A stretch of DNA of 64,000 nucleotides, from NCBI GenBank assembly GCA_019217005.1, contig JAHBNG010000077.1:1-64000 (forward strand), given 5' to 3'. Positions within the stretch are counted from its first letter, which is position 1; the number at the start of each line of letters is the position of its first letter. A program made the translations under genes and the position numbers. Positions 18,328 to 28,423 of this stretch are shown here, piece after piece. Origin of the DNA: Chloroflexi bacterium TSY. GTDB lineage: Bacteria > Chloroflexota > Anaerolineae > Caldilineales > Caldilineaceae. The notes beneath the pieces are model-generated. The model was not told the DNA's origin and ran no database searches. It saw nothing but the letters and a program-made list of their open reading frames with translations.

Positions 18328-19630
18328 GGCTAAACCAAAAAAATAAATAATTATACGCGAACGAGAGAATGGAGAGGGGGAATAAGGACAAACCATTTTT
18401 CTAAACCAGGTAAACGTTGGAAGCGTTGTTCCAAACGGTCCATCTCTTTCTGAGTGAGTTTGACGCCGGTCTCATAAAGAGTGGAATTCAGGTGAACGAA
18501 GGGTTGTAGTTGGTTAAAGCGAAAAGAACGGGCAAAATTGAGAACGGTCTCAAGAGAATCGAGAAGAGAACCGTTCCAGTGTTTTTCAAGATGGCCCCAA
18601 ACCCGTTCGATGGGGTTGTATTTACTGTGATAAGGAGGGTAGCAGGCGAGCTGAATAGAGAGACGATAGTGCTCAACAAACTGAGTGAGACGATACATAA
18701 ACTGAGTCCGACGGGTATGATTTTCGGGACCATTGTCCTGATTGATCACGAGGGTCTTGACGTGAGGAAAGTGTTCACGTACGCTTTCCCAAAAATCAAT
18801 CAGGCAGTCGACAATACAGTCACTCGTCACTTTCGACTGAGTCAAGTAAAGAAAGAGTTCCTTGGTTGAAGGGAGGTAAATGCCAAAAGGAGTGACTTTC
18901 TCGGTCTTCTTATCTTGAAAGTCATGATCGAGCGCTTTGACAACCACTCGACTTATCCCTTCTCTCGAGAAACGGTCAAGTAAAATCGTCGCTTTGGCAT
19001 CCCAAGAGAGGCGCAGAACCGTCTCGTCTGCATCCGCTTCTTGATTGATCTGATGAATTCTATCAAAGATCGCATCGGTCTCTGGGATCTTTTTCACTGG
19101 TTGACTTTTTTTGACCCGGTTTGAGCCATAGCCTAACTCATTGAGCTTCAAGCGGATGGCCTCTTCGCCAGGCAATTCCTCATCTGTGTATCCTTTCTGC
19201 TCGATGAGCTGGGTACGCATTTCGGCGGCGGTTAGTCGAGTGTACAATTGGGGGGTTCGAAAGGTGGGATCGGTCTGGCTGAATTGATCGGCGATTTCAA
19301 CCATATCGGCCAGTAAAGTGGGGATATGGTCTTCGGCTTTTGCGACCACGTCGGTGGCTTTGGTCGACATAACAGAAGCCGCCTTCTAGTTCTTCCAGGG
19401 CTTTGGCTATCGTCGCCCGATTCCAGCCCAACTCTCGTTCTGCTTTCGTCGGACTCCCTTCGCATATCGTTTTGACCGTTTGGGCCATGAAGTGCCTTCT
19501 TTCGTATCCACTTAACATGGCCTTCGTCTCTTTCAAGACTTCAACCATTTCTGGCGAGATTGTCATTTTTGCTCCTTTTGGAGAGCTAGTTTAACACCTT
19601 CTCGCGTATATTTTATTTTTTGGATTGGCC
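18328..19630 (-). mobile_element. ISAzo13-family insertion sequence, copy A
   Basis: 1303 bp with imperfect inverted ends GGCTAAACCAAAAAA / TTTTTTGGATTGGCC and a 3-bp duplication CAA (18325-18327 and 19631-19633). It interrupts the caspase gene. An inverted copy B is at 24080-25380, and the end of a third copy is at 1-21. Confidence 0.88.
18351..19566 (-). CDS. ISAzo13-family transposase (two overlapping frames)
   Basis: Upstream frame: 19566-19297 (89 aa, MTISPEMVEVLKETKAML start, HTH-like GWNRATIAKALEEL). Downstream frame: 19370-18351 (339 aa), carrying the DDE core: LRLSWDAKATILLDRFSREG, VINQDNGPENHTRRTQFM and YPPYHSKYNPIERVWG. The frames overlap around CGCAAAAGCC, where homology suggests a +1 (or -2) shift. 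Copy B has the same arrangement, so it belongs to the element itself. It could be programmed frameshifting or a shared ancestral mutation. The downstream frame is intact in this copy. Confidence 0.85.
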
Positions 19631-20229
19631 CAAAACAAGATGATATTGTTCTAATTTACTTCTCAGGTCATGGTGTCAAAACACCTGCTTACCATTTGTT
19701 ACCAAATGACTATGATTTGACTAATTTAGTAGAGACAGCGATTGCTGGTAGTCTGTTCACAGAAAAGTTACGTGCCATCCAAGCGAAAATACTACTGGTG
19801 TTGCTAGATTGTTGTCATGCGGGTGGACAGGCTGAAGCCAAAGGGGTACTTAAATCTTCATTACCATTGTCTGCCTTTGACGAATTTCAGAAGAGCAGTG
19901 GGCTAGCTGGCTATGGTGCATTTGAACAAGATGGTTATGCTCGCATCATAGACACAGCTATGTGGATAAGTCGTAAAGTTCCTGAACGTACAAATGACAA
20001 ACAACATCCAATTCTCAAGTTGCACAATTTGGCTGATAATTTTGCGATTGCATGGTACGGCGGAGGAGGAAAAGCGGTAAATCCGCTAAATTGGATAGTT
20101 GACACACCAAATGCTAATTTGGCAGTAGATGCTACCCAAGTAGCTGCTTGGAAACGTATGTTGACGAACTATCGTGATAATTTATTACTTATTGAAGAGC
20201 GAATGAGCGAATATGTTGAATATAATGAA

Positions 20230-21736
20230 ACTTTACTTTCTGGTAAAAGAAAAGAGATGAGGTGAGAAATGTGACAAAAAGCGGTTAGCGTTTCATCCTA
20301 AAGGTAGAGAACCCAAAAAGGAGGAAGGAATGCTAACCGCGCCAGAAATAACTATAGCAGTACTGATGAATGTATTGCAAGTAACGCCGGTGGGAACAAA
20401 CGTAAATGTAATGCGTCTGATGTGGGCGATGATGAATGGGTCGTTTCTGAAAAGTCGAGGAGCAATCCATAGTGGATTGAGTGAAAGCGGGTTTGAAGAT
20501 GAGGAGCTCCGGCGAAGCTGGTGGAGCTTTCGATATGGATCATGGGATATTGCAAGCCTGCTCTCATCGTGGCAAGAAGAAGTGGAGTGGAAAGGGGAAT
20601 GGGAGGCAAAAAAGTTAGAAGGATACCGAGTGAAAAGCATAGATATCACAGGGTTCTGGCGACCGAAGCTGCAAGGGAAAGTGAACCGACTCTATAACTC
20701 AACGGCTCGTCGGGCATTGCCCGCGCTCATCTTTGGAGTGATGATAAGCTCGGGGGGAGATAGGCGGGAAACGAGTGCCACTGCTCAAGGCAATCATGAG
20801 ATGCGAGGTAGGCACAAAGGAAAGTGAGTTTCGGAAAAAGCTGCTGAAAGAGACGAAGAAATCACTGGAGTCAGACGAAGTGGCGGTGGTCGATGCCGGG
20901 TTTACAATCAGAGAAATGCTAGAAAGCGACGTCGACCGATTTGTCCTTCGGGAAGCGATTAACTGCACAGCGCGCCGCAATGAGTTACCCGAACGTAAGG
21001 AAAAAGGCAGACCACCCGAATATGGTGATATTGTGCGTCCGCTCTCTCGATGCTATAGGGAAAGCGACTCGAGGCCACAACTCCAGACTCGTTTGGTCAA
21101 TTTGTCTATAGTGGTCGCCTGATTCGCTATCAAGCATGGCACAATCTCGTCCCCAGGACAACCAAGGTGGATACAGCCAACCGCACCTATTCGATTTACG
21201 TCTTTCAGGATCCTGCTTATCACACACCTTTGGTTCTGGCGACCGTCATGGCTTTACAAGCTGAAACCATTTATCTTTTCTATCTGGAGCGCTGGCCTGT
21301 TGAACATCCCCCCCTTGGCTTCCAAGCAGATGATTGGCTTACATCGTCAATTTGTTCATGCCGATGAGGCTTGCTTCCGCTTACCTGAACTGGGGCTGCT
21401 GGCTGGCAATCTTCTTTCCCATTTAGCCGCTTCTCTTCCTCCCATACCGACTGGCTACTGGGATCGAGAGCCTCAAGCCACTCCCGGCAGGCTGCGCCGC
21501 GTTCTCTCGAGTGCTCTTTTTCCAACTCCCGACCAACTCGACCCTGACTTTCGGAAAAAGGCCTCGGTTTCACACCATTTACCTAAAGGCGTTCTCGCTC
21601 ATCGCCGCCTCAATGCCGCTGCTTAAACTAGCCGAGCACTATTTTTACATTTTATCCCGTTTTTTCAGGGTGGATTCTTTTTTCCGCCCCTTTCGGTTTG
21701 CCCTTTGTCACTCAAGCCTTTACCAGAAAGTAAAGT
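20230..21736 (+). mobile_element. Unclassified DDE insertion sequence
   Basis: 1507 bp with 18-bp inverted ends ACTTTACTTTCTGGTAAA and a 3-bp duplication GAA (20227-20229 and 21737-21739). It carries a fragmented transposase on the plus strand. It lies inside the C-terminal coding end of the caspase gene. Confidence 0.82.
20330..21626 (+). pseudogene. Transposase of unclassified IS, frameshifted
   Basis: Pieces in different frames: 20330-20827 (MLTAPEITIAVLMNVLQV, then RVKSIDITGFWRPKLQGK, a likely first catalytic Asp), 20775-21122 (SDEVAVVDAGFTIREML, a likely second Asp) and a later part near 21120-21626 (YIYLFYLERWPVE-like stretch, then HRQFVHADEACFRLPEL). The pattern of an Asp, an Asp and an ERWPVE-type Glu region is that of a DDE transposase. 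I cannot assign it to a family. Confidence 0.7.
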
Positions 21737-21870
21737 GAAATACCATTACAACTTATAAGAAATCGGCAGTTACTAACGGATAGAATTTCAGAGATTGAGA
21801 AGGATTTAGAGTTGTCCTAGCTATTTGTCTAATTCATCAAATTTTTTAATTGCTGGGAGCAGTCATCTAT

Positions 21871-24079
21871 ATGTCCGATATGTTTCACTCAGTGGACAAG
21901 CAAATTGCAGAGATTGAAGAGAACCTGCGCATAATTGACGAACGTAAAACAGAGTACGTAGAGGTAGAAAAAATCGATCTACAGTTGATCAAAAATGAAC
22001 GACAATTGTTAGATCAACTTGAACAACTACGTAGTCGACGTAAACAGTTATCAGACAATCCATGCCCATATCGTGGACTATTACATTTTGATACAGAGCA
22101 TCATGGTAACTTCTTTGGACGTGATGAGATGCTCAAACGATTGATTGAAAAAATAGGACTCTTTGATTTTGTGGCAGTAGTTGGGCCATCTGGTTGCGGT
22201 AAATCGTCCTTGGTTCGCGCCGGTTTAATCAATGCGTTAAAAAATGATGCATTACCTAATAGCCAAAGTTGGCACACAAGTATTGTCCGACTTGGCTCCG
22301 ATCCAGTTTTTGCTTTCATTTCAGCAATTATTGAACGATTAGAACCAAATCTAAAAGAAAGTCAACATGTAAAAGAAGTAAGAACATGGGCTGATGGGCT
22401 AAAACATAATAAAATGCGTATTGACGATATACTGCATCGTCTCGAATCGAAGATTTCGCAACCCATCCGCCTATTGATTGTATTAGATCAATTTGAAGAA
22501 GTCTTTACGCTATGCGAAGACGAATATACTCGCAATTGATTCCTAGATATTCTGCGTGTTTCCTCAAAGTTTGAATGCCTCAAACTGGTCCTCACTCTTC
22601 GTGCTGATTTCTATGGTCGCGTTTTAGCAGATGAACATCTTAGTCAGCAAGTCGATTCCGGTTTGGTAAATGTCTTACCCATGACAGTAGCTGAGCGCCA
22701 CACTGCTATAGAGCAGCCAGCAATAAATGCTGGTCGCCGCTTTGAAGAAGGATTAGTAGAACGTATTTTAGAAGCAGTTGCCCACGAGCTGGGACAATTG
22801 CCACTCTTACAATTTGCATTGACGGAACTTTGGGAACGTCAAACTGCTGACGGTTTGTTAACTCATAAAGCTTATGAAGAAATAGGTCAAGTGAACGGTG
22901 CTATTGCCCAACGAGCAGAGGAAGCTCTTCTTAGTTTTGAATCTGATGAACAAACGGCTGTACGTGCAATTTTCACCCGATTAGTACGTGTGGCTCAGCC
23001 CAATGAAGAGGTTGAAGATGTGAAGCGTCGCATCAGTCTCGCTGAGTTGAATACACATTTGCAACCATTACTTCACAAATTAGCCGATGCCCGTTTGATA
23101 GTAATGGGACGCAATGAACGTACAAACGAAGAAACTGTTGAAGTGTCTCACGAGGCATTACTTCGAAATTGGCAAGAACTTCAAATGTGGCTTAATAGTG
23201 ACCGAGAATTCCTGTTATGGAGACAGCGGTTGCGTACCTTAGCCGAAAATTGGATTTCTTTACAAAAAGACGAAAGCGTATTGCTTCGAGGAGTCTTATT
23301 AACAGAGGCTGAAGGGTGGGCTGACCGCTCAAATGAATTGAGTGCTATTGAACGTGAGCTAATCACATCTAGCCGTATTCTCGCCGATCGCGAAACCGCC
23401 GAAAAAGAGGCAATTCGCCAACGAGAGTTACAACAAGCACAAGAATTGGCAGAAGAACAAAAACTACGTGCCGAGGCAGAGCAACAGCGGGCAGATGCAG
23501 AAAGCCAAAGAGCAATCACAGAAGCTACAACATCCGCTCGTTTGCGTCGTCAACGACTTTTATTACTAATCTTGGCATTACTCGCTGCTGGAATCGCTAT
23601 TTATGCATTTTTCCAACAGAGTATAGCAGATGATCAAAGAAGGCGGGCAGAACGTAGTGAAGATCGAGCTCTTGATGAGAAGGCAACAGCGGTAGCAGCC
23701 AAAAGTACAGCAGAATATAATGAACAATTGGCCGAAGAGAACGAATATTGGGCCAGAAATGCAGAGCAAAATGCACTTGACAATCAATACTTTGCGAGGA
23801 TAGCGAGAGAGACGGCAGTAGCACAAGCAAATGAAGCAGCGATAGCTAAAAGTACAGCTGAGGCTAACAGACTAGAGGCAGTATCCAATAAGCTTTCCGC
23901 TCAGGCATTAGCCGAAAGGAATACACGCCCTAAAGTAAGTTTGCTATTAGTTCTAGAGGCTATTGATCTTGCTGACGATACTTTTGATCAAAGTGATGAT
24001 ATCTATGCTAGAGAAGCACTACAAAGGATTTTGATTGCAGCGAGCAGTGTGTCTACATCAACATTACCAAATCGTATAA
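21871..24079 (+). pseudogene. nSTAND-type ATPase, sensor/switch of the caspase system
   Basis: ATG at 21871, 50 bp after the rebuilt caspase stop, with GGGAG 11 bases upstream. Domains: an N-terminal helical motif shared with the caspase (residues 24-45); nSTAND1 ATPase beginning CPYRGLLHFDTEHHGNFFGRDE; Walker A GPSGCGKSS (105-113); Walker B RLLIVLDQFEEV (~200-211); winged-helix region. A coiled coil precedes one transmembrane helix (LLLLILALLAAGIAIYAFF, ~562-580) and another follows it. One in-frame TGA at 22537-22539 interrupts the ATPase (TRN-stop-FLDIL). The gene is then cut at 24080 by ISAzo13 copy B, and a repeat domain seems to be missing. STAND proteins sense a trigger, oligomerise and activate an effector, here most likely the caspase. 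Confidence 0.88.
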
Positions 24080-25380
24080 GGCCAATCCAAAAAATAAAAT
24101 ATACGCGAGAAGGTGTTAAACTAGCTCTCCAAAAGGAGCAAAAATGACAATCTCGCCAGAAATGGTTGAAGTCTTGAAAGAGACGAAGGCCATGTTAAGT
24201 GGATACGAAAGAAGGCACTTCATGGCCCAAACGGTCAAAACGATATGCGAAGGGAGTCCGACGAAAGCAGAACGAGAGTTGGGCTGGAATCGGGCGACGA
24301 TAGCCAAAGCCCTGGAAGAACTAGAAGGCGGCTTCTGTTATGTCGACCAAAGCCACCGACGTGGTCGCAAAAGCCGAAGACCATATCCCCACTTTACTGG
24401 CCGATATGGTTGAAATCGCCGATCAATTCAGCCAGACCGATCCCACCTTTCGACCCCCCCAATTGTACACTCGACTAACCGCCGCCGAAATGCGTACCCA
24501 GCTCATCGAGCAGAAAGGATACACAGATGAGGAATTGCCTGGCGAAGAGGCCATCCGCTTGAAGCTCAATGAGTTAGGCTATGGCTCAAACCGGGTCAAA
24601 AAAGTCAACCAGTGAAAAAGATCCCAGAGACCGATGCGATCTTTGATAGAATTCATCAGATCAATCAAGAAGCGGATGCAGACGAGACGGTTCTGCGCCT
24701 CTCTTGGGATGCCAAAGCGACGATTTTACTTGACCGTTTCTCGAGAGAAGGGATAAGTCGAGTGGTTGTCAAAGCGCTCGATCATGACTTTCAAGATAAG
24801 AAGACCGAGAAAGTCACTCCTTTTGGCATTTACCTCCCTTCAACCAAGGAACTCTTTCTTTACTTGACTCAGTCGAAAGTGACGAGTGACTGTATTGTCG
24901 ACTGCCTGATTGATTTTGGGAAAGCGTACGTGAACACTTTCCTCACGTCAAGACCCTCGTGATCAATCAGGACAATGGTCCCGAAAATCATACCCGTCGG
25001 ACTCAGTTTATGTATCGTCTCACTCAGTTTGTTGAGCACTATCGTCTCTCTATTCAGCTCGCCTGCTACCCTCCTTATCACAGTAAATACAACCCCATCG
25101 AACGGGTTTGGGGCCATCTTGAAAAACACTGGAACGGTTCTCTTCTCGATTCTCTTGAGACCGTTCTCAATTTTGCCCGTTCTTTTCGCTTTAACCAACT
25201 ACAACCCTTCGTTCACCTGAATTCCACTCTTTATGAGACCGGCGTCAAACTCACTCAGAAAGAGATGGACCGTTTGGAACAACGCTTCCAACGTTTACCT
25301 GGTTTAGAAAAATGGTTTGTCCTTATTCCCCCTCTCCATTCTCTCGTTCGCGTATAATTATTTATTTTTTTGGTTTAGCC
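24080..25380 (+). mobile_element. ISAzo13-family insertion sequence, copy B
   Basis: 1301 bp, inverted relative to copy A and almost identical. No target duplication: flanks are ATAA on the left and TCAG on the right. Together with the missing central part of the host gene, this suggests that recombination between two insertions deleted the DNA between them. Confidence 0.87.
24144..25357 (+). pseudogene. ISAzo13-family transposase, copy B (additional frameshifts)
   Basis: Same upstream frame (24144-24413) and downstream frame as copy A. The downstream frame is broken twice more: a run of A is one base shorter at ~24600, and a run of T one base shorter at ~24916. Three pieces result (24340-24615, 24612-24962, 24959-25357). 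Apart from these, the coding sequence is nearly identical to copy A, so the indels are very recent or are sequence errors. Confidence 0.85.
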
Positions 25381-26044
25381 TCAGTGAGAAGATTCGGTTA
25401 GCCTGTCAAACAGCTAATTCTAATTTCAGTTGGGCAGAGTGGAATGAGTTCTTTGAAGATCTACCCTATAACAAAACTTGCACCGATTTATCTGTCGATT
25501 CTTCTGTTATACGACATTATTTGAGTGAAGGTGATGCGTATGCAGATGAAGGGGACATAGAGCAAGCTGTAACTGCATATCTGCATGCCCTTAAGCTAGA
25601 CTCAAGTCAAAATATTTCTGTTAATTCAGACCATATGCCTATGAATTGTTGTTACGCAGCATTAGGGGTATTTCATCGGGCAATGTAGAACTAGCAGTTG
25701 CATCTTATCGTAATGCCGAATTGCTCGACCCAACTTTGGTTAACTATGATCATTGGAACGAACTTTGTCGACAAGGAACTCTTTGGGGATACGCAGAGAA
25801 TGTTGTTGATGCTTGCGATAGGGCAGTTGACTTACGACCTACAAACCCATATGTTCGTGACAGCCGAGGCATCAATCGTGCATTAATCGGTGATATAGCT
25901 ATGGCAATTGCGGATTTCGAATATTATGTTCTTGAGACGGGAGATTATGAAGGCCAACGTAGGGAATGGTTACAAAGATTAAAAGCGCGAGAAGATCCTT
26001 CCAGAATATTCGATTCCGCAACATTGGAAGCTCTTAGATATTAA
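25381..26044 (+). pseudogene. C-terminal TPR-type tail of the nSTAND protein
   Basis: Opens with LSEKIRLACQTANSNFSWAE followed by YNKTC. This LAC-R-NLT-EW...PY..TC type segment normally follows the WD40 or repeat domain in STAND proteins of this kind. A TPR-like unit comes next (HYLSEGDAYADEGDIEQAVT), then a frame change near 25670, and a further stretch to the stop at 26042 (NVELAVASYRNAELLDPT, DACDRAVDLRPTNPYVRDSR). It lacks a start of its own. It shows that the gene originally continued past the IS and has lost its middle. Confidence 0.75.
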
Positions 26045-26084
26045 TAAAGACGGTGGTCAAAATGATATTTAAGTAGGGAAACTA

Positions 26085-26130
26085 ACAAAAGGCCGTGATC
26101 ACCATATTGTTGGTGATCACGGCCTTTTGT
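26085..26130. terminator. Perfect 20-bp hairpin terminator
   Basis: ACAAAAGGCCGTGATCACCA pairs perfectly with its complement across a 6-base loop, and each arm ends in A/T runs. It lies between the end of the nSTAND gene (plus) and a small minus-strand gene, so it can act in both directions. Confidence 0.85.
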
Positions 26131-26180
26131 AAATAATCAAGCTGATGATTCGTATTTAGCCGATTCACATACTTACAAAC

Positions 26181-26420
26181 TTACAAATCCACGTTCAACA
26201 ACTGTTCATATAGTGTAATTTCATTGTGCGGACACAAATGCTGTTGCGTAAATCCAGCAATAGCACAGGCATAAAAGAGCGCAGATAGCATAGACCAGTC
26301 ACCAATATCGCCAGCTGGTGTTGCCTCATAGGCAACTCGACATGCTTTGGCGATTTCGGCACACTGAAAGGGTGATAAACGAATCGTAATGCACCCATGT
26401 TGAATGGTTAAGGGCTTCAT
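26181..26420 (-). CDS. Hypothetical protein
   Basis: About 79 residues. The start is the second of two adjacent ATG codons, with GGAGG five bases upstream. It begins MKPLTIQHGCITIRLSPFQC and continues with an Ala-rich, largely helical body. The family is not recognised. The 215-bp mobile element begins 16 bp upstream of the start and probably displaced its original promoter. Confidence 0.55.
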   Translation of the reverse strand: MKPLTIQHGCITIRLSPFQCAEIAKACRVAYEATPAGDIGDWSMLSALFYACAIAGFTQQHLCPHNEITLYEQLLNVDL

Positions 26421-26435
26421 CATATCCTCCAGTAT

Positions 26436-26650
26436 CAGTAGATCCAAATTTCAGGTTTTGAGAGAGAATTCTGGCTAAACAGTTGACATAAATACAAATT
26501 TGCCGGTCGATATCTAGTTTTTGCGTTAGATTTGGGCGATTTTCAGATATGAAATAGGTTGTTTTCTGTAACCGAAATCTGAATAAATGACTCCAAAATC
26601 CCTGCAATCTCGACTGAAAATCGCCAAAAACGCCAAATTTGGATCTACTG
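26436..26650. mobile_element. 215-bp repeat element, copy 1
   Basis: Inverted ends CAGTAGATCCAAATTT / AAATTTGGATCTACTG; no coding capacity of its own. Flanked by AGTAT and AGTCT (imperfect 5-bp duplication). The other copies are at 31670-31884 and 62263-62477, over 95% alike by eye. It abuts the 5' end of the RIO kinase gene. Confidence 0.88.
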
Positions 26651-26657
26651 AGTCTGG

Positions 26658-27651
26658 TTGCTAGACTCTGTCCGTCCATTTTACGCATTGGGGATCATCG
26701 AAGATATCCTCGCTCAAGTAAAGGGTGGCAAGGAAGCGAGCGTCTATCGCTGTCGCGCCCAAGCTGACTTCATTGCCGCAAATGGGTTAGAGTCGAGTTT
26801 ATTGGCTGCCAAGGTCTATCGTCCACGTCAATTTCGCAATCTACGGAATGATGCCATGTACCGTGAAGGACGAGGTGTTCTATCGGGGGCTGGTCACATG
26901 GTGAAGCAGAATGAGCATCGCGTCATGCGTGCGTTGGGAAAGAAGACGAGTTTTGGGGCGAAAGTTGGGGGTGGTTCAGAATTAGGTTTACACTTTTGAT
27001 ACATAGACAAAAATCTATATGAGGTCATTTTCTGCCTGAGCATGGCTCAAAGTAGAAAATATAAACATCTTTTCTCTTTGCAAAAATGTAAACCTAATTG
27101 TCCGCCTAAAATGAACCACCCCGAAAGTTGCGCATACATCGTGGATCATGCATGAATACCAAGCGTTGGATCGACTGTACAACGCTGGCGCAGCGGCTCC
27201 TCGACCTGTGGCTGTGAGCGAAAACGCGATTTTGATGAGCTATCATGGGGATGAACGGATGGCTGCATCAACGTTAAATGAAGTCTCGCTCGACGGGGAT
27301 GAGGCACGCAAACTCTTCCACAAAGCCATGCACAACGTTGAGCTGATGCTACGCTTGGGTTACGTTCATGGCGATCTTTCAGCCTACGACATCCTCTATT
27401 GGCAGAACGATATTACCATCATTGATTTTCCGCAGATTACGAGTGTCGAGGGAAATCGTCAAGCATATGCAATTCTGCAACGTGATATTGAGCGGGTATG
27501 TGATTACTTTGATCGACAAGGAGTCGATTGCGATGCGGAGACAATCGCCGATTCGTTCTGGCAGCGCTATCGTGCTCTGAATGCCAACGAGCGGGCGGCC
27601 GATGATGCATTAGCTGCACAAACGCTCTTTGGAATCGAAGATAATGATTAG
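26658..27651 (+). pseudogene. RIO-family kinase interrupted by a MITE
   Basis: RIO kinases are atypical Ser/Thr kinases/ATPases. The N-terminal frame 26658-26967 has VKGGKEASVYRCRA (nucleotide loop) and LLAAKVYRPRQFRNL (catalytic Lys). The MITE at 26968-27122, with its 8-bp duplication, interrupts it. Without it the frame runs on as SFGAKVAHTSWIMHEYQALD to 27651, giving 276 residues. The catalytic loop is YVHGDLSAYDILYW and the metal loop IIDFPQ; the usual Asn of the loop (HGDLSEYN) is Asp here. The start is uncertain: the 215-bp element ends 7 bp upstream of the TTG at 26658, so the original 5' end may be lost. Confidence 0.85.
26968..27122. mobile_element. 155-bp MITE-like element, copy 4 (subfamily A, inverted), inside RIO kinase
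   Basis: 8-bp target duplication GAAAGTTG at 26960-26967 and 27123-27130. Exact removal restores the RIO kinase frame. Confidence 0.95.
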
Positions 27652-27707
27652 GGTTCATTGCACAAGCGAACATCGAAAGGCACTTGGCTGAAACGTTGAC
27701 GGATGCT

Positions 27708-28187
27708 CTATTTGGATTCGAACTGATCTTGTCTGAGTGTTGCGGTCGGGGTGACATCCGGCAACGGTTCTTCGGCGTGTCCTACCTTGTGATAGTTGAG
27801 GTAGAGCAAAGTGATCTCCAAAACCTGGGATGCAGGCATTTCGGCTGTGTTGATGCGCAAGTGGGCGTGGGTACGGGCATGAAGCAAACGCTTTTCCTCT
27901 TCCCATAACATCATGGCCGTCCAGGTGACGTCAGGTCGACGCGCTTGCTGCCCTTCGAGATCATTGTTAAGGAAAATGAGAATATCAGGTTTGTCAAACT
28001 CTTGCCAAAGCTCTGGCACGTTGCTGTGTTCCTGACTGACTGGACGTGCCCGATAGCCTGCCTGACGCAATGCACGAACAAGCGTCGATTTGCCACTGGC
28101 GCTGATACCGACAACTTTGATCAAGGGTAGGTCGTCTTCTGACATGATGACAAGATAATGCTTATCCTGCGGTTGTGATGAAAACAT
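27708..28187 (-). CDS. P-loop NTPase/kinase (AAA-ATPase-like small kinase)
   Basis: 159 residues with Walker A VVGISASGKST at residues 25-35 and a Walker-B-like DILIFLNND. An HLRINTAEMP segment follows, typical of small nucleoside/adenylate-type kinases or zeta-toxin-like P-loop kinases. The start at 28187 is preceded by AGGAAATACC. A later ATG (MSEDDLPLIK) is also possible. The substrate cannot be told. The start of the gene overlaps a copy of palindromic repeat family 1. Confidence 0.75.
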   Translation of the reverse strand: MFSSQPQDKHYLVIMSEDDLPLIKVVGISASGKSTLVRALRQAGYRARPVSQEHSNVPELWQEFDKPDILIFLNNDLEGQQARRPDVTWTAMMLWEEEKRLLHARTHAHLRINTAEMPASQVLEITLLYLNYHKVGHAEEPLPDVTPTATLRQDQFESK

Positions 28188-28247
28188 GGTATTTCCTACA
28201 GCTTTACTAAAGAAAACAAAACCATGCTTTCATGGAGAGCTCAGTTT
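28169..28247. repeat. Palindromic repeat family 1, copy 1
   Basis: GCGGTTGTGATGAAAACATGG ...CCATGCTTTCATGGAGAGCTCAG type dyad. It lies over the start of the P-loop kinase gene. Other copies: 33945, 36324, 37990, 40741 (half), 44925, 58570. Confidence 0.75.
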
Positions 28248-28270
28248 AAGTGCTTCCCCGTAAAGTTGGG

Positions 28271-28348
28271 AGTGTGTTCCAAAGTGTGTAAATGCAGCCG
28301 ATTCTCTGACTGATCGGCATCCATTTACACACTTTGTGGTACACACTC
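28271..28348. repeat. Palindromic repeat family 2, copy 1
   Basis: GTGTGTTCCAAAGTGTGTAAATG...CATTTACACACTTTG dyad. Other copies at 34032, 40077 and 51421. Confidence 0.75.
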
Positions 28349-28423
28349 GAAAAGTTTTATGGCGATGTATTCTCATTCGAGAAGTTGGTCAGACTCCCAA
28401 CCACGTTTCGGATAGGTTCTAAA
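28349..28423. repeat. Palindromic repeat family 3, copy 1
   Basis: GAAAAGTTTTATGGCGATG...CGTTTCGGATAGGTTC; shared with 48798-48878 and, inverted, 61447-61529. Confidence 0.75.

Larger units (their letters stand above)
19634..21820 (+). pseudogene. Caspase-like effector, catalytic and C-terminal part
   Basis: Continues the caspase frame. The catalytic His lies in IYFSGHG (residue ~82 of the rebuilt protein) and the catalytic Cys in LLDCCHAGG (residue ~130). A second IS (20230-21736) interrupts the C-terminus; without it the frame runs 18120-18327, 19634-20229 and 21740-21820, 294 residues in total. The rebuilt C-terminus reads ERMSEYVEYNEIPLQLIRN then RQLL, matching the N-terminus of the adjacent nSTAND protein (ERKTEYVEVEKIDLQLIKN then RQLL). 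In such systems the protease is thought to be activated by the STAND partner to cause cell death or dormancy on infection (known of related families). As it stands the frame ends at 20265 inside the IS. Confidence 0.87.

Noticed and set aside
22537..22539. In-frame TGA in the nSTAND gene as a third selenocysteine codon
   Set aside because: The position is not a redox site, no Cys is conserved there in STAND ATPases, no matching hairpin follows, and the gene is otherwise decayed. A nonsense mutation is simpler.
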